From Usnea hakonensis (taxonomy: Eukaryota > Ascomycota > Lecanoromycetes > Lecanorales > Parmeliaceae), in contig BLJB01000089.1 in the NCBI GenBank assembly GCA_013423325.1, forward strand, positions 373,788 to 437,787: a stretch of 64,000 bases of DNA. Direction: 5' to 3'. The notes beneath the pieces are model-generated. The model saw nothing but the letters and a program-made list of their open reading frames with translations. It was not told the origin of the DNA and made no database searches. Both the position numbers and the translations under genes were made by a program. This document shows, piece after piece, positions 32,742 through 45,175 of the stretch; the first letter of the stretch is position 1; every line of letters starts with the position of its first letter.

Positions 32742-34844
32742 TCACACCGCATCCTCAACCTGCTCATCTCTCAACCCCCTTTCCTCCTCCCCGATCCCTC
32801 GCTCTCGCTTCCCTCCGTTCCCCTTGACGGGCTCCGCGTCTTCCCTAATCCTCCACGTAAAGACCGCCGCAACCAGCGCCGCCAGTCCGCCGAAGCGGAG
32901 GACCCAACCCACGCTGTTATCATAAGGCTCTCCTCTCTGTTTTTGCGCGAGTTTGAAAATGGCACTCGAGACCAACGTCGAGACGATTTGCGGGGCAGCG
33001 ACGGCGACGTTGTGGAGGCCGAGTATGACGCCCGCTTGGTCTTCCGGCTTGTTCCCGGAATGCGGACCTCCCCGCCGGGCCTCAGTGTCTCGTTTCGATA
33101 TTTCGGCGCTTATCAGGGCGAAAGGGGCCCACAAAGAGAGAGCCCATGGCAAGCCGACGATGCCGGCCAAGACCGTGGCTTGGGTCGGGGTGGAGATGAA
33201 GAAAGTCGAGGCCATACAGAGGGCGAAGAGAATGTGGGAGAGCAGCCAGGCGCGGCGTAAGGTGAGCCACTTTATCTGACAAAAGTCCAAGAGGCGGGTT
33301 AGACGGGCGTGAAGGCTTGCAGATGGGGAAGGGGCAGGAGGGAAGAAAGATGTGAGACTCGCGGAGAGGGTACCAGGTGTCCCTGGAGTGGGATGCGGCG
33401 AAGTGGAGGGAGTCCTTGGAGGAGGGGCACGGTAGGATGGAATAACCAAGAACGGAAGGAGCATGTTGGAAGCGAAGGAAGTGATGGCGAATATCAAGAG
33501 CGCAAATGTGCCAATTCGCGTGGCATCTTCCCATGCTTTGTCGATTTCGGCAGGTGTGAGGTCGGGATGTGAGTCAAAGTAAGGGTTCACGTGCAATTGG
33601 CCGATCCAGGTGGTGACATAGAACAGAAACCCGAACCAGCCCATCCAGTTGAAGAATTGCACTTCGCAGACTTTGCGACTCTGGGGGGGAAGTCGACGGA
33701 TCGAATTAAATACTTGGCGGAAAAAGCTGAGGATCCCAGTGTCAGTCTCGGAAGGAGGGCCTTCAAGACGAGGATCACGTTCGCGAATATAGGCCGTGGT
33801 GACAATGACGGTACCACAGAGCGCGACACTGGCGATGACGCACAGAACCTTGAATTGTGTATTGCCTAGCCAGGGGAAAATACCTGGGAGATTCACGTAG
33901 CCGGAGAGATATCCTAGGATGTTGCCGACGCCAGTGATTCGACCAGCCCACGAATTAGCTTCCTCCTGCTGGTGTGTCGGTGCATAGTCAACTATGAAGG
34001 CGCGGATGCCCGCTTGGACTACGAGAATGTTAGCGGTTTCCACTGAGAGACGTGGCCCACAACACACCTGTATTGATTGCAAAATCCAAGACGTACACAC
34101 ATACGATTGCGAAGATGATTGAGCAGACTTGCACTCCATGCGATTCTGGATCTGCGCCAAAAAGCCCAAGAAAACCGTGCACAAGTTCCCTAGTCCAGGC
34201 CAAGCACAAAAGGGAAACTGCTGTAGCAAATGCGCCTGATAACATAAATGGTGCTCTTCTCCCCCACGATACGCGGCAGTTATCGCTTCGAATACCAACG
34301 TACGGCTGAACAAGGGTACCAGAGAGCGGTCCTGCAATCCATACAAAAGCGAGTAAGGACTTGCTCATGCCCAGCGAAAGAAGGTAGGGCTGTTCACAAC
34401 CTGTTAGCGAACAAATCTTATTTGATCGTACCACTACACATACAGAGCCATTTGACAACTCCGTCGCCCATGCTACTTGTAGCCTGTATCAATCCTCTAA
34501 GCGTTCAAATCTTCTTACAGTGAGCTAGCAGAGTGCTCTCACCCTCCAATTCCCAGTGTCAATATAATGAGGTAAAAGGTGCTCTTAGATTTTTCATCTT
34601 CCCCGTCGGTACACTCTAGGAGGCCTGGGAAAGCATCGCGGTCCTCGGATCCACGCTCGCCATGTAATCGCTGCGGCGAGAGGAGAGGGGAGCTCTCATT
34701 CAAGTCAAGGGATCCTGGCCGACTTCGTCGGTGCTCGCTAGAACCCAAAGGAGATGAGACATGAGTTTCGATGGTTTCTTGCTGCCGAGAACTTTTACTT
34801 GACCGTCTGGGGACTGGCCGCGGTGTTGATGGGTGATGTGCCAT
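32742..34844 (-). CDS. GPH/SLC45-type sucrose or alpha-glucoside/H+ symporter
   Basis: This is a plasma-membrane or vacuolar sugar/proton symporter of the major facilitator superfamily, related to fungal Sut1-like and plant sucrose carriers. The start at 34844 (MAHHPSTPRPVPRRSSKSSR) gives a long polar N-terminal tail. The first helix runs into LQIAWATELSNGS-like residues and, after an intron, PYLLSLGMSKSLLAFVWIAG and GTLVQPYVGIRSDNCRVSWG, then RRAPFM, the conserved loop 2-3 block of this family. After another intron near 34070-34020 come AGIRAFIVDYAP and the remaining helices. A large Pro/Ser-rich cytosolic loop lies near residue 430. The C-terminal half has the repeated MFS elements (SLWAPFALISAEISKR, NVAVAAPQIVSTLV). 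About 12 helices are expected. The substrate is inferred from family only. Confidence 0.85.
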
Positions 34845-35674
34845 GAAACCCGAAGCTTCGACTGAATAGGGCGAAGAGAGGAGGGCAGCGTCAAGGAGCG
34901 ACAGTGAGACCTTTTTATAATCAAAGGGGCCGCCGATACAGACGAAGATCTGTTCGGTGTCAAGATGCAAGAGATCTCATGCATTCGTGAATGGGTCCAT
35001 GGTCTGCTGCTTCCTCTCTGCACTTGGGCTGAATGACCAAGTCAGGTGCCTGTTCTGCGACGATCTGTCGAGAAGTACCTCTAGAGTGAGGATACAGTCG
35101 ACCTAGGTAAGACAATAGGAAGACGAAAGGTACTGCAAGTAAAGGTAAAAGAGGCTAATGGTGGAAATGATGGTAGCCATGCTTGAAGTTTGAGATCATA
35201 AGTCCCGCTTTGGTGTGGGCGGCAGGGTTCTCTGCTGAGTACAGGGCTGGTGGGGCTGAACCGTACTTTAGGGCACGTTGAATTGTTCTAGCCGTTAGCC
35301 GTTTTAGCTGTCACCTCTAAGAGACTAAGACCAGGTATCCCTGGACCCATGCAGAATTATAGCGCAGTACGTAGTAACAGTTCTCGTAATACTTGCTCAG
35401 AGCAGGTTGCAGAGCACTTATATTGATCGACTGGATTGGATTATGCGGCTGTAATCCAGCCAAGGCTCCCCTCCTCGCGACAAGTCTTAGCGTACGTATG
35501 TTAAGTAACGCACTGCAAGGCAGCAAGTTAACAACAGCCGTTAGCATACTCGCCAAACCATGTGTCTCAGCTTCTATAGCATCGCACTCTGTTCACTTGA
35601 GTTAATTTTCCCCTAATTGCTGAAGCAGATGCGTGAATTCATAAAGCCGCCTGCTTCTGTTTCACCTCGTCGGT
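34845..35674. other. divergent intergenic region
   Basis: About 830 bp between the starts of the sugar transporter (-) and the Na+/H+ exchanger (+), so it should hold both promoters. No supported gene or repeat. Confidence 0.5.
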
Positions 35675-37897
35675 ATGGCTTCACTCATAGGCAATGCCAT
35701 CTATGAGCTCCTAAGTACGACCTCTTTTCCTCTGCAAAATGCTGGATTTTTTTGACATTCTGACTCGTGTAGAACGACAGTCCGACGACGAGGTAGATCC
35801 GGAAGATGGCGGTGAATGCACTCCGCATTGGGGCAGTTGCTGGATGGCTGACAGATAATGCAGAACCGGAAGCTGGACAGAAGGAGATTTACTCATCATG
35901 GGCATTATTCATCCTGCTCATGCTGCTGATACTGGCTCTTTTTGCCAGTTATATGCTACAGCACAAGAAGATACAAGCGGTACACGAGACGGTCATCTCA
36001 ATCTTTGCAGGTGGGACTCTTTCTGCAGCCACTGGCTTTCAACAATTTCGTCAGCTAAGCAAATATAGGCATGGGAGCTGGTCTCATCATAAAGTTGACC
36101 GAGGGAACCTTCATCCAGGAAACCGTTAGCTTCAACTACCAATTCTTTTTCAACCTACTCCTCCCTCCGATTATCCTGGCCTCTGGATACGAACTACATC
36201 AAGCGAACTTTTTTCGCAACATTGGCACTATCTTGACCTTTGCGTTCGCTGGGACCTTTATATCAGCTATCGTGCTAGGCTTGTTTTTATGGCTGTGGAC
36301 TAGGATACCTCTGGATGGCTTTAAAATATCCTTTGTGGAGGCAATATCGGTTGGGGCAACACTGTCTGCTACGGACCCGGTCACTATTCTTGCCATTTTC
36401 AACACGTACAAAGTGGACCCAAAACTCTATACTGTCATATTCGGAGAGTCTATCTTGAACGATGCAATCGCAATTGTCATCTTCGACACCGCACAGAGGT
36501 ATAAACCGGACGGAAGCAGGGGTAAGTCCTTGACCATCGCTAGTTTCTTTGAGGCTATCGGCATCTTCTTCCTGGTGTTCTTCGGGAGTCTGATTATTGG
36601 GATCATCGTTGGCATCGGAACCGCCCTCCTGCTTAAATTTACCCTTGTTCGCCGATTCCCCAAGATTGAAAGCTGCCTGATCATCCTCATTGCATACGCT
36701 AGCTACTACTTCGCCAATGGAGCAATGATGTCAGGTTCGTACTAAATGCCACCATATATTGCTGCGTATGTTGGCAGCGCTGACATTTCGCTAGGTATCG
36801 TCAGCCTTTTGTTCTGTGGCATTACCTTGAAACACTACGCCTACTACAACATGTCAAGACGCACACAGTTGACAACGAAATACATGTTTTCTGCTCTTGC
36901 ACAACTGTCGGAAAATTTCATCTTCATCTATCTTGGGCTGACTTTGTTCACTGAAACAACACTATACTTCAAGCCTTTGTTTATTCTCATTACCATCATC
37001 GGCATATGTGCAGCAAGATGGTGTGCGGTGTTCCCTCTTTCGAGAGCCATCAACTGGTTCATCCGCTACCGTGCAAGAAGGAGAGGGAAAGACGTGGCAG
37101 ATGAGCTCCCCTATTCATATCAAGTAATGCTTTTCTGGGCTGGACTACGTGGTGCTGTCGGCGTGGCTTTGGCTGTCGGTTTGACTGGAGCCAATGGTCC
37201 CACTCTACAAGCCACGGTTCTTGTCGTGGTTGTCCTCACAGTCATCATATTTGGCGGCACTACCGCCCGCATGCTTGAGATCATGGGTATTAGGACTGGT
37301 GTGGTGGAAGAGATTGATTCAGACGACGAATTCGACATCGAAACAGCTAAAAATGGGACCTACTACAAGAGTGCGGGCAATGCAGTTGGCTATCTGCCAC
37401 AATTACGGAAGGGCAGCGGAGTTCCAGTTGAAGGGAATGGTCGCCGTGCTAACGGAGGCGCGGAGTCTGGATACAGTAGTGGGACACCCAGCGTCAGCCC
37501 TCCGAACAGACCAACATCGCGTAATAACTCTACTGTCGGTCAGAGGGAGAGGGAAGCCGAGTTTGCGCGTCAGTCTTTGCTAGCTCGAGGTGACGGTATG
37601 CCGAGCGATGAAGAAGATATCTACTCAGATAGTGACCTTCCACCAGCAGCTAAGACGCGGCCACCAAGGAAATCGTCCCCGACTAAGGGTGACCCCCGGG
37701 CAGCAGTGGCGGGATCATCTCAAGGCGCAATCGACCACCGGCCAAGCACTGATATCGACCTGACTGCCAGCGGAGCAATCAGCCAACTCTTGTCTGGCAC
37801 ATCAGACGAGCAAGCGGCTTGGTTCACACAGCTTGACGAAGGGTTTATCAAGCCCAAGCTGCTGCTCGATCAGAACAGGAAGGGAGGAGGCGTTTAA
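35675..37897 (+). CDS. NHX-type endosomal/vacuolar Na+(K+)/H+ exchanger
   Basis: This is a CPA1-family cation/proton antiporter of endosomes and the vacuole, the counterpart of yeast Nhx1, important for pH and salt handling. The start at 35675 gives MASLIGNAIYELLKRQSDD after a short intron. A second short intron joins PEDG to DNAEPEAGQKE. The membrane domain has SSWALFILLMLLILALFASY, the amiloride-site block FFNLLLPPIILASG, SVGATLSATDPV and the transport-site motif FGESILNDA. An intron at about 36736-36794 joins AMMSG to IVSLLFCGITLKHY. MLFWAGLRGAVGVALA follows. The cytosolic tail (about 250 residues) is acidic and Ser/Pro-rich. The intron before GAGLIIKLTEGTF is supported by the join FAGMGAGL. 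All splices keep the frame. Confidence 0.9.
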
Positions 37898-39088
37898 TAA
37901 ATGATTTCGGATGCTCTATTAAGGTAACAATACCGCACGAAGAGTGCATTAGGCGGTGTGGGAAAGGGTGTGTGCCTTGACTGCGCTTTGCTGTAGAGTA
38001 TACATTATTAGAAATTTTGCTGTTTCGAAGGCCTTTGCGGCCTTGACAGAAGAGGCAGAGCGAAGTTTCGAATTGGGCAAGCAATTGCGGATCAATAGCA
38101 AGTCAATTATGGTTGTCAAAGTATGGACTCATGGAGTGAGTGATGGAAGTGTATCCCCGATGACATGGGTGCATAAGTGAGTATATGCGTGGTCCAACAG
38201 GCGAAGCGGAGCGGCAGCTGAAGAATGAAGGGGACAAAATGCATGGAGGCCGGTAAGCTTGGTGCGTGTTCTGGTTGGAGCAACCAATACAAAGCGAGCC
38301 GGAGCTAAGGAACAGGAAAAGGCTCAGTGATAGAGTATTGGAAGGTAAAGTAGGGTAGATTGATCAAGGAAGGGTCCATAATGATGAACATGAATTTAAC
38401 ACGTACTACTACCCCGTGAAACAAAGCATGCGCCCGCTGAAGAATAAAGTAGTGCGTTGAAAGAAAGAAAAATGAAACATTCCGTAAGATAATCAAAGTC
38501 TGATCATTAGAAAAGATAAATCAAGAACGAACAACATTTGTTTCCATATCATTCGTATTCAGAGAAGAAATCCATGTGTAGAGTAATATGATGATAATAG
38601 TAGAGTAGAATTATAGTAAGTAATTATTAGCTGTAGTAGTAGACCCAAAAACTCAGTGTAATTCGTACTGTAAAAAAAAGTACTCCGCCAAATCATGAAG
38701 CTTCCACTCGATGGGTAGGCAATAATAATCTTGCTCGCGTCTGGCTGCGATTGACGCTTCCAGGAGGCCGACCAACACCATTAAAACCACAAAAATGGAC
38801 ACCCATCCTTCCGGCAACAATTCTTCCCATATCATTCCTCCCTCCAAATTCTCCCCCAACCATCACCATATACCTCGTCGTCCTCCGCCTTCCACACCAA
38901 AATCATCAAATAATTTCCACGCCCTTGCTGACTGACCCACACCCGCGCCCTCAATCACCCTCTCCAAGCCCCAAATAAGATCTGCGCCTGATCCGGCTTC
39001 ACAATTTCACCTGCTGGATAGCCCTATAACCTATTTCAATCCAACTTGGAAAACCATGCTATCCGCCGATACAACATCTACAGTCTGA
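37898..39088. other. intergenic region
   Basis: About 1.2 kb upstream of INO80 without a supported gene. It is AT-rich with TAG/TAGT-type simple sequence near 38585-38645, then C/T-rich from about 38790 to 38960, probably the INO80 promoter and leader. Confidence 0.5.
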
Positions 39089-42000
39089 ATGACGCCCCGG
39101 ACAACACGCCAAGGCCATCATTCATCTGCCTTGGCGGGTGCAGAAGAGTTGAATAAAATGCACTCTCCTCCAGCTCCAGTCACGCGGAGATATCCCGAGG
39201 AAGACGACCGCCGGCGAAGAGATTATCATCCACAATCGCCAACCCACAGTCATCCTTACTCCCCCGTTAACGGAACACATCCTCCTTCCCCCTACCATCA
39301 ATACTCCTCGCGACCCTCTACATCGGCCACAATGTCACAACAACCTCCCGCCATCAGCCCACGTCTAGGTCCTCCACCATCTCCCAAGACGAATGGTCAT
39401 TCACCGAATGGCTCGGCATATTCCCATAGAGATTCTGACGGCTCCACACGCTACGATCCACTATCGGAACATCGTGAAGTGCCGAGTAGGAAGCAGTCAC
39501 AGTACAACACACGCTCGCCGGGCCATGTAAGTTTCTAACCCTTCTGTATCCAAGTCCCTCCTGCGTTGCTTGTGGCTAACTAAATTTGCGCCATAGACTC
39601 GAGAGCCTACCTCATACTCGAGCCAGCATTCAGAGCCAAAGGTTTCTCCAGTCACATATAACTCTCCAACCGGTTATCTCTCGCAGCGTTCACCAACGCT
39701 ACCCTCATCCCATGCGCACCCGCCTAGCAGACATAGTTCCATCCCACAGTCACCTGCAAGAAGCGCTATTGGTTCCCCAGGACACCCGCAGAGCGGCTTC
39801 ACCTATACATCACGAATGAATGGTTCCATCGATCGACCATCTTCCCAAGGAACTATTGATGAAGATGATGGCCAGCTCCGCACAAAGGAAGAGCCCAAGG
39901 CTACAAGGACCGCTAATCCAATGTCGTTCTCCAGCATTCTCTCAAGCAACGTTCCTGAACCCTCGAAAGCTACTCCGCGATCTACACCTGCTTCGAAGCT
40001 ACCAAAGGTGTCTTCGATCGCTACAAATGGAGATGTCAAACCTTCGAGAACAGTACCCAGAAAATCTGCCCCAAAACGCACAGCCTCACCCAAAGATTAT
40101 CCAGGCCCGACAAAGCATATTCTCAAGACCGACGCTGAACTTCTTCCTCCTGCAAAGAACTCAGGTAGCAGCAAGCTGAAGCCTAGCCCAATGACCTCGG
40201 ACAAAGAGAACGAGAGGGTCAAGAAAGAAATGGCAAAGATCGATGCGATGCCGCTTAGTCCTATTGAATCACCAGAGTATGAGGCCGAAAAGAAAAAGCA
40301 TGCCAAATCTTCTCAGAAGCGACAGCGAGATGTTGAGACTACCGAGGAAGCCAAGCGCAAGGTATCTTGACCGATCCTCACCCGCACCATTCCCCCGAAG
40401 CTGACCTAGAGATTTTAGCGCCGTCGTACCGCTGCATCCAAGACTATTTCGCTCCAACTGAATACCTATGCGGATTATGGAAAGGAGCGGTTTAGACAAA
40501 TCAATGAAGCTCAAGCCCTTGAGGAGGTCCAACGCAAAGAGGTCCTTGACGAAAAAGAGCGCAAGAAGGACATGCAACGTAAGCGCCGACGCGAGAAGAC
40601 CATACAGCAACAGACCCAATTGCAAAGAGAGGCGATGGAGAAGGTCAAGTTGGCTAGTGATGAAGCCGAGAGGGAAAGATTCACGAGAGACGCAGAGAAA
40701 GCTGAGAAGAAAGCGAAAACTACTAAGAGAATTCTTGAACGCGGTGACGTACCAGAGGAGATTCGTGAAGTCACCCCAATGGCGCCAAATCTTGAAGGTG
40801 GTACCATGAGCACGTTCCAGAGTTCCACCCACCTTTCGCCCGAACCCCCCCGGAAAAAGATCAAGGGCCCAGCTATTCGGCCGAAGAAATCGAAAGAAAA
40901 GAAGCAGGCGGAAAAGGATGCCGCCGAGCATGGCTGGGCTTTGCAGGAGAGGGAACGGGACGATTTGGTGCTGATAGCCCCCAAAGAGGAAAATCGCAGA
41001 GATACCTACCCCAGAGGAACAAAAGAAGTTCGGCCCAAAGAGACCCCGAAAGATGCTTCACCCGCTATCTCGGCATTGACAAACTACGACTCGAAAGGGT
41101 TTCAGCAGGTCTATGATTCGATCTGGAAAGATATCGCACGAAAGGACGTGCCCAAAGTCACCAGAATCAAGGACAACTCGCTATCAATAAAACAATCCAA
41201 CCTGCGAAAGACTGCTCAGCTGGCATCAAAAGAAGCTCGGAGATGGCAGTTGCGTACTAACAAGGGCACCAAAGATGTGCAAGCACGAGCTAAAAGAAGC
41301 ATGCGAGAGATGATGTCCTTCTGGAAGCGCAATGAGAGGGCAGAGCGAGATCTTCGAAAGGTCGCTGAGAAGCAAGAGCAAGAGAACGCAAAGAAGGTCG
41401 AAGCAGATCGTGAATCGAACCGGCAGAAGCGCAAACTCAACTTCTTAATCTCACAAACCGAACTGTACTCCCATTTCATAGGCCGCAAGATCAAGACTGA
41501 TGAGGTAGAGCGATCAACTGACAGTGCCGATGTCAGTGTATCCAAGGAGATCGTTCAACCGGGTAAAGCAGAGGCTCACACGATCACGTTGCCGGACAGC
41601 GTAGGTGAAGTCGGCGCCAAAGTCACCAACTTTGAAGACCTCGACTTTGACGCCGAAGATGAGACTGTTCTTAGGCAAGCTGCTATGGCGAATGCGCAAA
41701 ATGCCGTTCAAGAAGCTCAAAACAAAGCCCGAGCTTTCAATGGCGACGGTGATCAGATGGCGCAATTCGACGACGGCGAAATGAATTTCCAGAACCCCAC
41801 AGGGCTGGGTGATATTGATGTCGCTCAGCCTAAGATGCTGAACGCCCAGTTGAAGGAATACCAGCTCAAGGGGCTCAACTGGCTAGTCAACTTATACGAG
41901 CAGGGCATTAACGGAATCCTAGCGGATGAGATGGGGCTTGGCAAGACTGTGCAATCGATCTCGGTGATGGCTTATCTCGCGGAAAAGCACAACATTTGGG

Positions 42001-44491
42001 GTCCCTTCCTTGTCATTGCGCCTTCGTCCACGCTGCACAATTGGCAACAGGAGATAACGCGCTTTGTTCCTAATCTGAAGTGCTTGCCTTACTGGGGAAA
42101 TGCGAAGGATCGAAAGGTGCTTCGCAAGTTTTGGGACCGGAAGCACATTACCTATACCAAAGATTCGTCTTTCCATGTCCTCATTACCTCGTATCAGCTT
42201 GTTGTACAAGATACTCAATACTTCTCGAAAATCCGATGGCAATACATGATTCTGGATGAAGCTCAAGCAATCAAGTCCTCGCAGAGTTCAAGATGGAAGA
42301 GCTTACTGGGATTCCATTGCCGAAATCGCCTTCTCTTGACCGGGACGCCAATTCAGAACAACATGCAGGAGCTCTGGGCTCTGCTGCATTTTATCATGCC
42401 GAGTCTCTTCGATTCCCACGATGAGTTCAGCGACTGGTTCTCCAAAGACATTGAGAGTCACGCACAGAGCAATACGAAGCTCAATGAGGACCAGCTCAAG
42501 CGACTACACATGATACTTAAGCCTTTCATGTTGCGGCGCATCAAGAAGCACGTTCAAAAGGAGCTGGGCGACAAGATCGAAGAAGATGTCTTCTGCGACC
42601 TCACATATCGTCAACGCGCATATTATGGCAACCTTCGCAATCGCATCAGCATCATGGATCTCATCGAAAAGGCTGCGGTTGGTGATGATCAAGACACAGC
42701 AACTTTGATGAATCTGGTTATGCAGTTCAGAAAGGTCTGTAACCACCCTGACCTGTTCGAGAGAGCCGATACAAATTCTCCTTTATCGTTGGCGCACTTT
42801 GCAGAATGTGCTTCGTTTATGAGGGAGGGCAATAACGTCAACCTCGGCTACTCCACAAGAAATTCGATCGAGTACGATCTTCCGCGACTACTCTGCAGTC
42901 CGGAAGGGCGACTTGATGTAGCAGGCCCTAACAACTTAAAGGCTGGTTTTGATGGCAAGTATCTAGCTGAGTTGCTGAACATTTGGACGCCCGAGAATCT
43001 CCAAAGGAGCTTGTCAGATGGTGCCACTTTCTCCTGGTTGCGGTTCGCAGACACCTCATCAAGCGAAGCGTACCAAGCCTCCCACCAAGGAATAGCCGAA
43101 CGAGCTCTCGAGCTTGCCGGAAAAGCCTCTCGTCTCGCACGTTTCAACGTCGTGTATGATGAGGCTGAAGAGTGCAGCTACACTCCTGCACATGCTCTCT
43201 TCAATATCGTGGAGCGCAACGACCGCCGACCGCTTTGCAATATCACTACAGAGAATCGCTTGCACAATCTCTTCAACATTTCGAAGAACACATTCGAAAA
43301 CCAGGGTTTGAACACGATTGAGCAGTGTGCCAGGCCCGGGGCTTCAGCACCACCAGTCCAGATCTGTGCTTCCAATCAAGAAGCACGCGTTGAAAAGGAG
43401 AACACTATCTTCAACATACGTTTGCGGAAAGCCCTCTACGGAATTTCGGAGAGAGACGAGGCCGCACTACTTGAGGCTAAAGTTGATCCAGCTAGGTACC
43501 CCGTCACCAATCTTCTTCCACAGCCGCTATCACAGAAGTCCCGATTCACCAATATCCACGTGCCTTCGATGCGACGCTTTGTCACGGATTCCGGAAAACT
43601 CGCGAAGCTTGACCAGCTTCTTCGTCAGTTGAAGAATGGTGGCCATCGCGTTCTTCTCTACTTCCAAATGACTCGCATGATCGACCTCATGGAAGAATAT
43701 CTCACCTACCGAAACTATAAATATCTCCGTCTCGATGGCTCCACCAAGCTCGAAGATCGAAGAGATACGGTTGCCGACTTCCAGACAAAACCAGAAATAT
43801 TCGTCTTCTTGCTCTCTACACGCGCTGGTGGTCTAGGTATCAACTTGACCGCCGCCGATACAGTCATCTTCTACGATTCGGACTGGAACCCTACCATCGA
43901 CTCTCAAGCCATGGACCGCGCTCATCGTCTCGGACAGACCAAACAAGTTACAGTATACCGCATGATTACTCGTGGCACCATCGAGGAGCGAATCCGCAAG
44001 CGAGCCTTGCAAAAGGAAGAAGTCCAGCGTGTCGTCATCTCCGGCGGAGGCGGTGCAGGTGTAGATTTCAATACTCGGAGCAAAGACAATCGAAACAAGG
44101 ACATTGCACTCTGGCTCGCGGATGACGATGAAGCGGAGCTGATTGAGAAGAAGGAACAGGAGATTGCGGCGAAGAGCGAGGAGCAGGGGAAGAAAGGTGG
44201 GAGAAAGAAGACTGGAGGGAGGAAGAAGGACGTGAGTCTAGATGATATGTATCACGAAGGTAAGCACGATGACCCTCCCATCTATCAGCACCACCGCTGG
44301 ACACTTGTGCTGACCCCCTATCTCTGCAAACAGGCGAAGGACACTTTGACGACGGCAGCAACAAACCTTCCGGCGCGGCGACGCCAATGGAAGTGCCGGA
44401 ACCCGAGGCGCCGGGCAAGAGGAAGGGCGTCAGTAAAAAAGCCAAGACGGCAAAGCAGAGACTCGCCATTGCGGACGGCAGCGGGGCGTGA
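39089..44491 (+). CDS. INO80: INO80 chromatin-remodelling ATPase
   Basis: This is the catalytic subunit of the INO80 complex, which slides nucleosomes and exchanges H2A.Z during transcription, replication and DNA repair. The disordered, Pro/Ser-rich N-terminus ([17 protein letters not shown]) spans the first two exons. An intron near 40370-40419 joins the basic region ...EAKRK to RRRTAASK. The DBINO region follows ([20 protein letters not shown]). The ATPase has [30 protein letters not shown] and [12 protein letters not shown] long insertion, which is diagnostic of INO80, separates the lobes (about 42800-43550). Lobe 2 has [31 protein letters not shown] and [16 protein letters not shown] last intron (44260-44332) joins HEGEG to HFDDGSN and the protein ends IADGSGA. 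Length (over 1,650 residues) fits the family. Confidence 0.95.
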
Positions 44492-45175
44492 GTGGAGGGA
44501 GGGAGGGGAAGATTAGGATATGTGTACGCTAGGGATGGATAGGGAGTCATGAGGGCAAAAAAAAAACAATCACAACGACAAGACACAAAGTGGGGATAGA
44601 TATTACAAAGGAGCATGGTCGTCATATGCGGCTGGACTGGACTGGTTGCAAACCATTTTCTTTTTCTTTTTTCCTTCTTGTCGTCGTTGTCAAATGGAAC
44701 AGCCCCGTTTGATAGCGAAGGGAAAAGATCCGGGCATCTTTGGTTGTACGCTTTGTAATATAGATTGCATATGTGTGTGTGTGTGTGTGAGAGAGAGAGA
44801 AAGATCTGTGTGTCGTCAGAAAGGGAAGGGACGGGAAGGAAAAGGATATGGGGGACTTACCCCGTCATAGAGAGGCAGGCAGGGAGGCAAATAGTACATG
44901 CAATCGCATGTAACCTTATTGAATTGATTTCCAATTCACAACGAAAAGGAATCTGGAAGAAGAAGAAAAAAGGAGTTTAGTCACATACACACATTTCTCG
45001 CCCATCGAGCGTGCTATGCTACGCCATGTGCTTCCCTCCCCCGAGGACCAAAACCCCCACAACATGGCAAATAAAAGTAGAATTGAAATATTCATCCCCC
45101 CCCCCCCCCCCCCCCCCCCCCCCCNNAAAAATTTAAAAATTTCCCCCCCCCCCCCCCCCAGGTTCCTTCAGCGCT
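44492..45175. other. convergent intergenic region with microsatellite and assembly gap
   Basis: This is the 3' side of INO80 and of the carboxypeptidase. It has a (GT)n(GA)n microsatellite at 44771-44800. A C homopolymer at 45096-45124, two undetermined bases at 45125-45126, a short AT stretch and a second C run to 45159 look like an assembly join rather than true sequence. No gene. Confidence 0.7.

Noticed and set aside
39089..40371. separate gene upstream of INO80
   Set aside because: The Ser/Pro-rich exons splice in frame into the basic region before the DBINO domain and are the disordered INO80 N-terminus.
42800..43550. apparent foreign insertion inside the INO80 ATPase
   Set aside because: A long insertion between the two helicase lobes is a normal feature of the INO80 family.
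44771..44800. possible CRISPR-like or regulated repeat
   Set aside because: It is a plain GT/GA microsatellite, as are the GCTT run at 32102-32126 and the GCAGA run at 50976-50999. No spacers exist.
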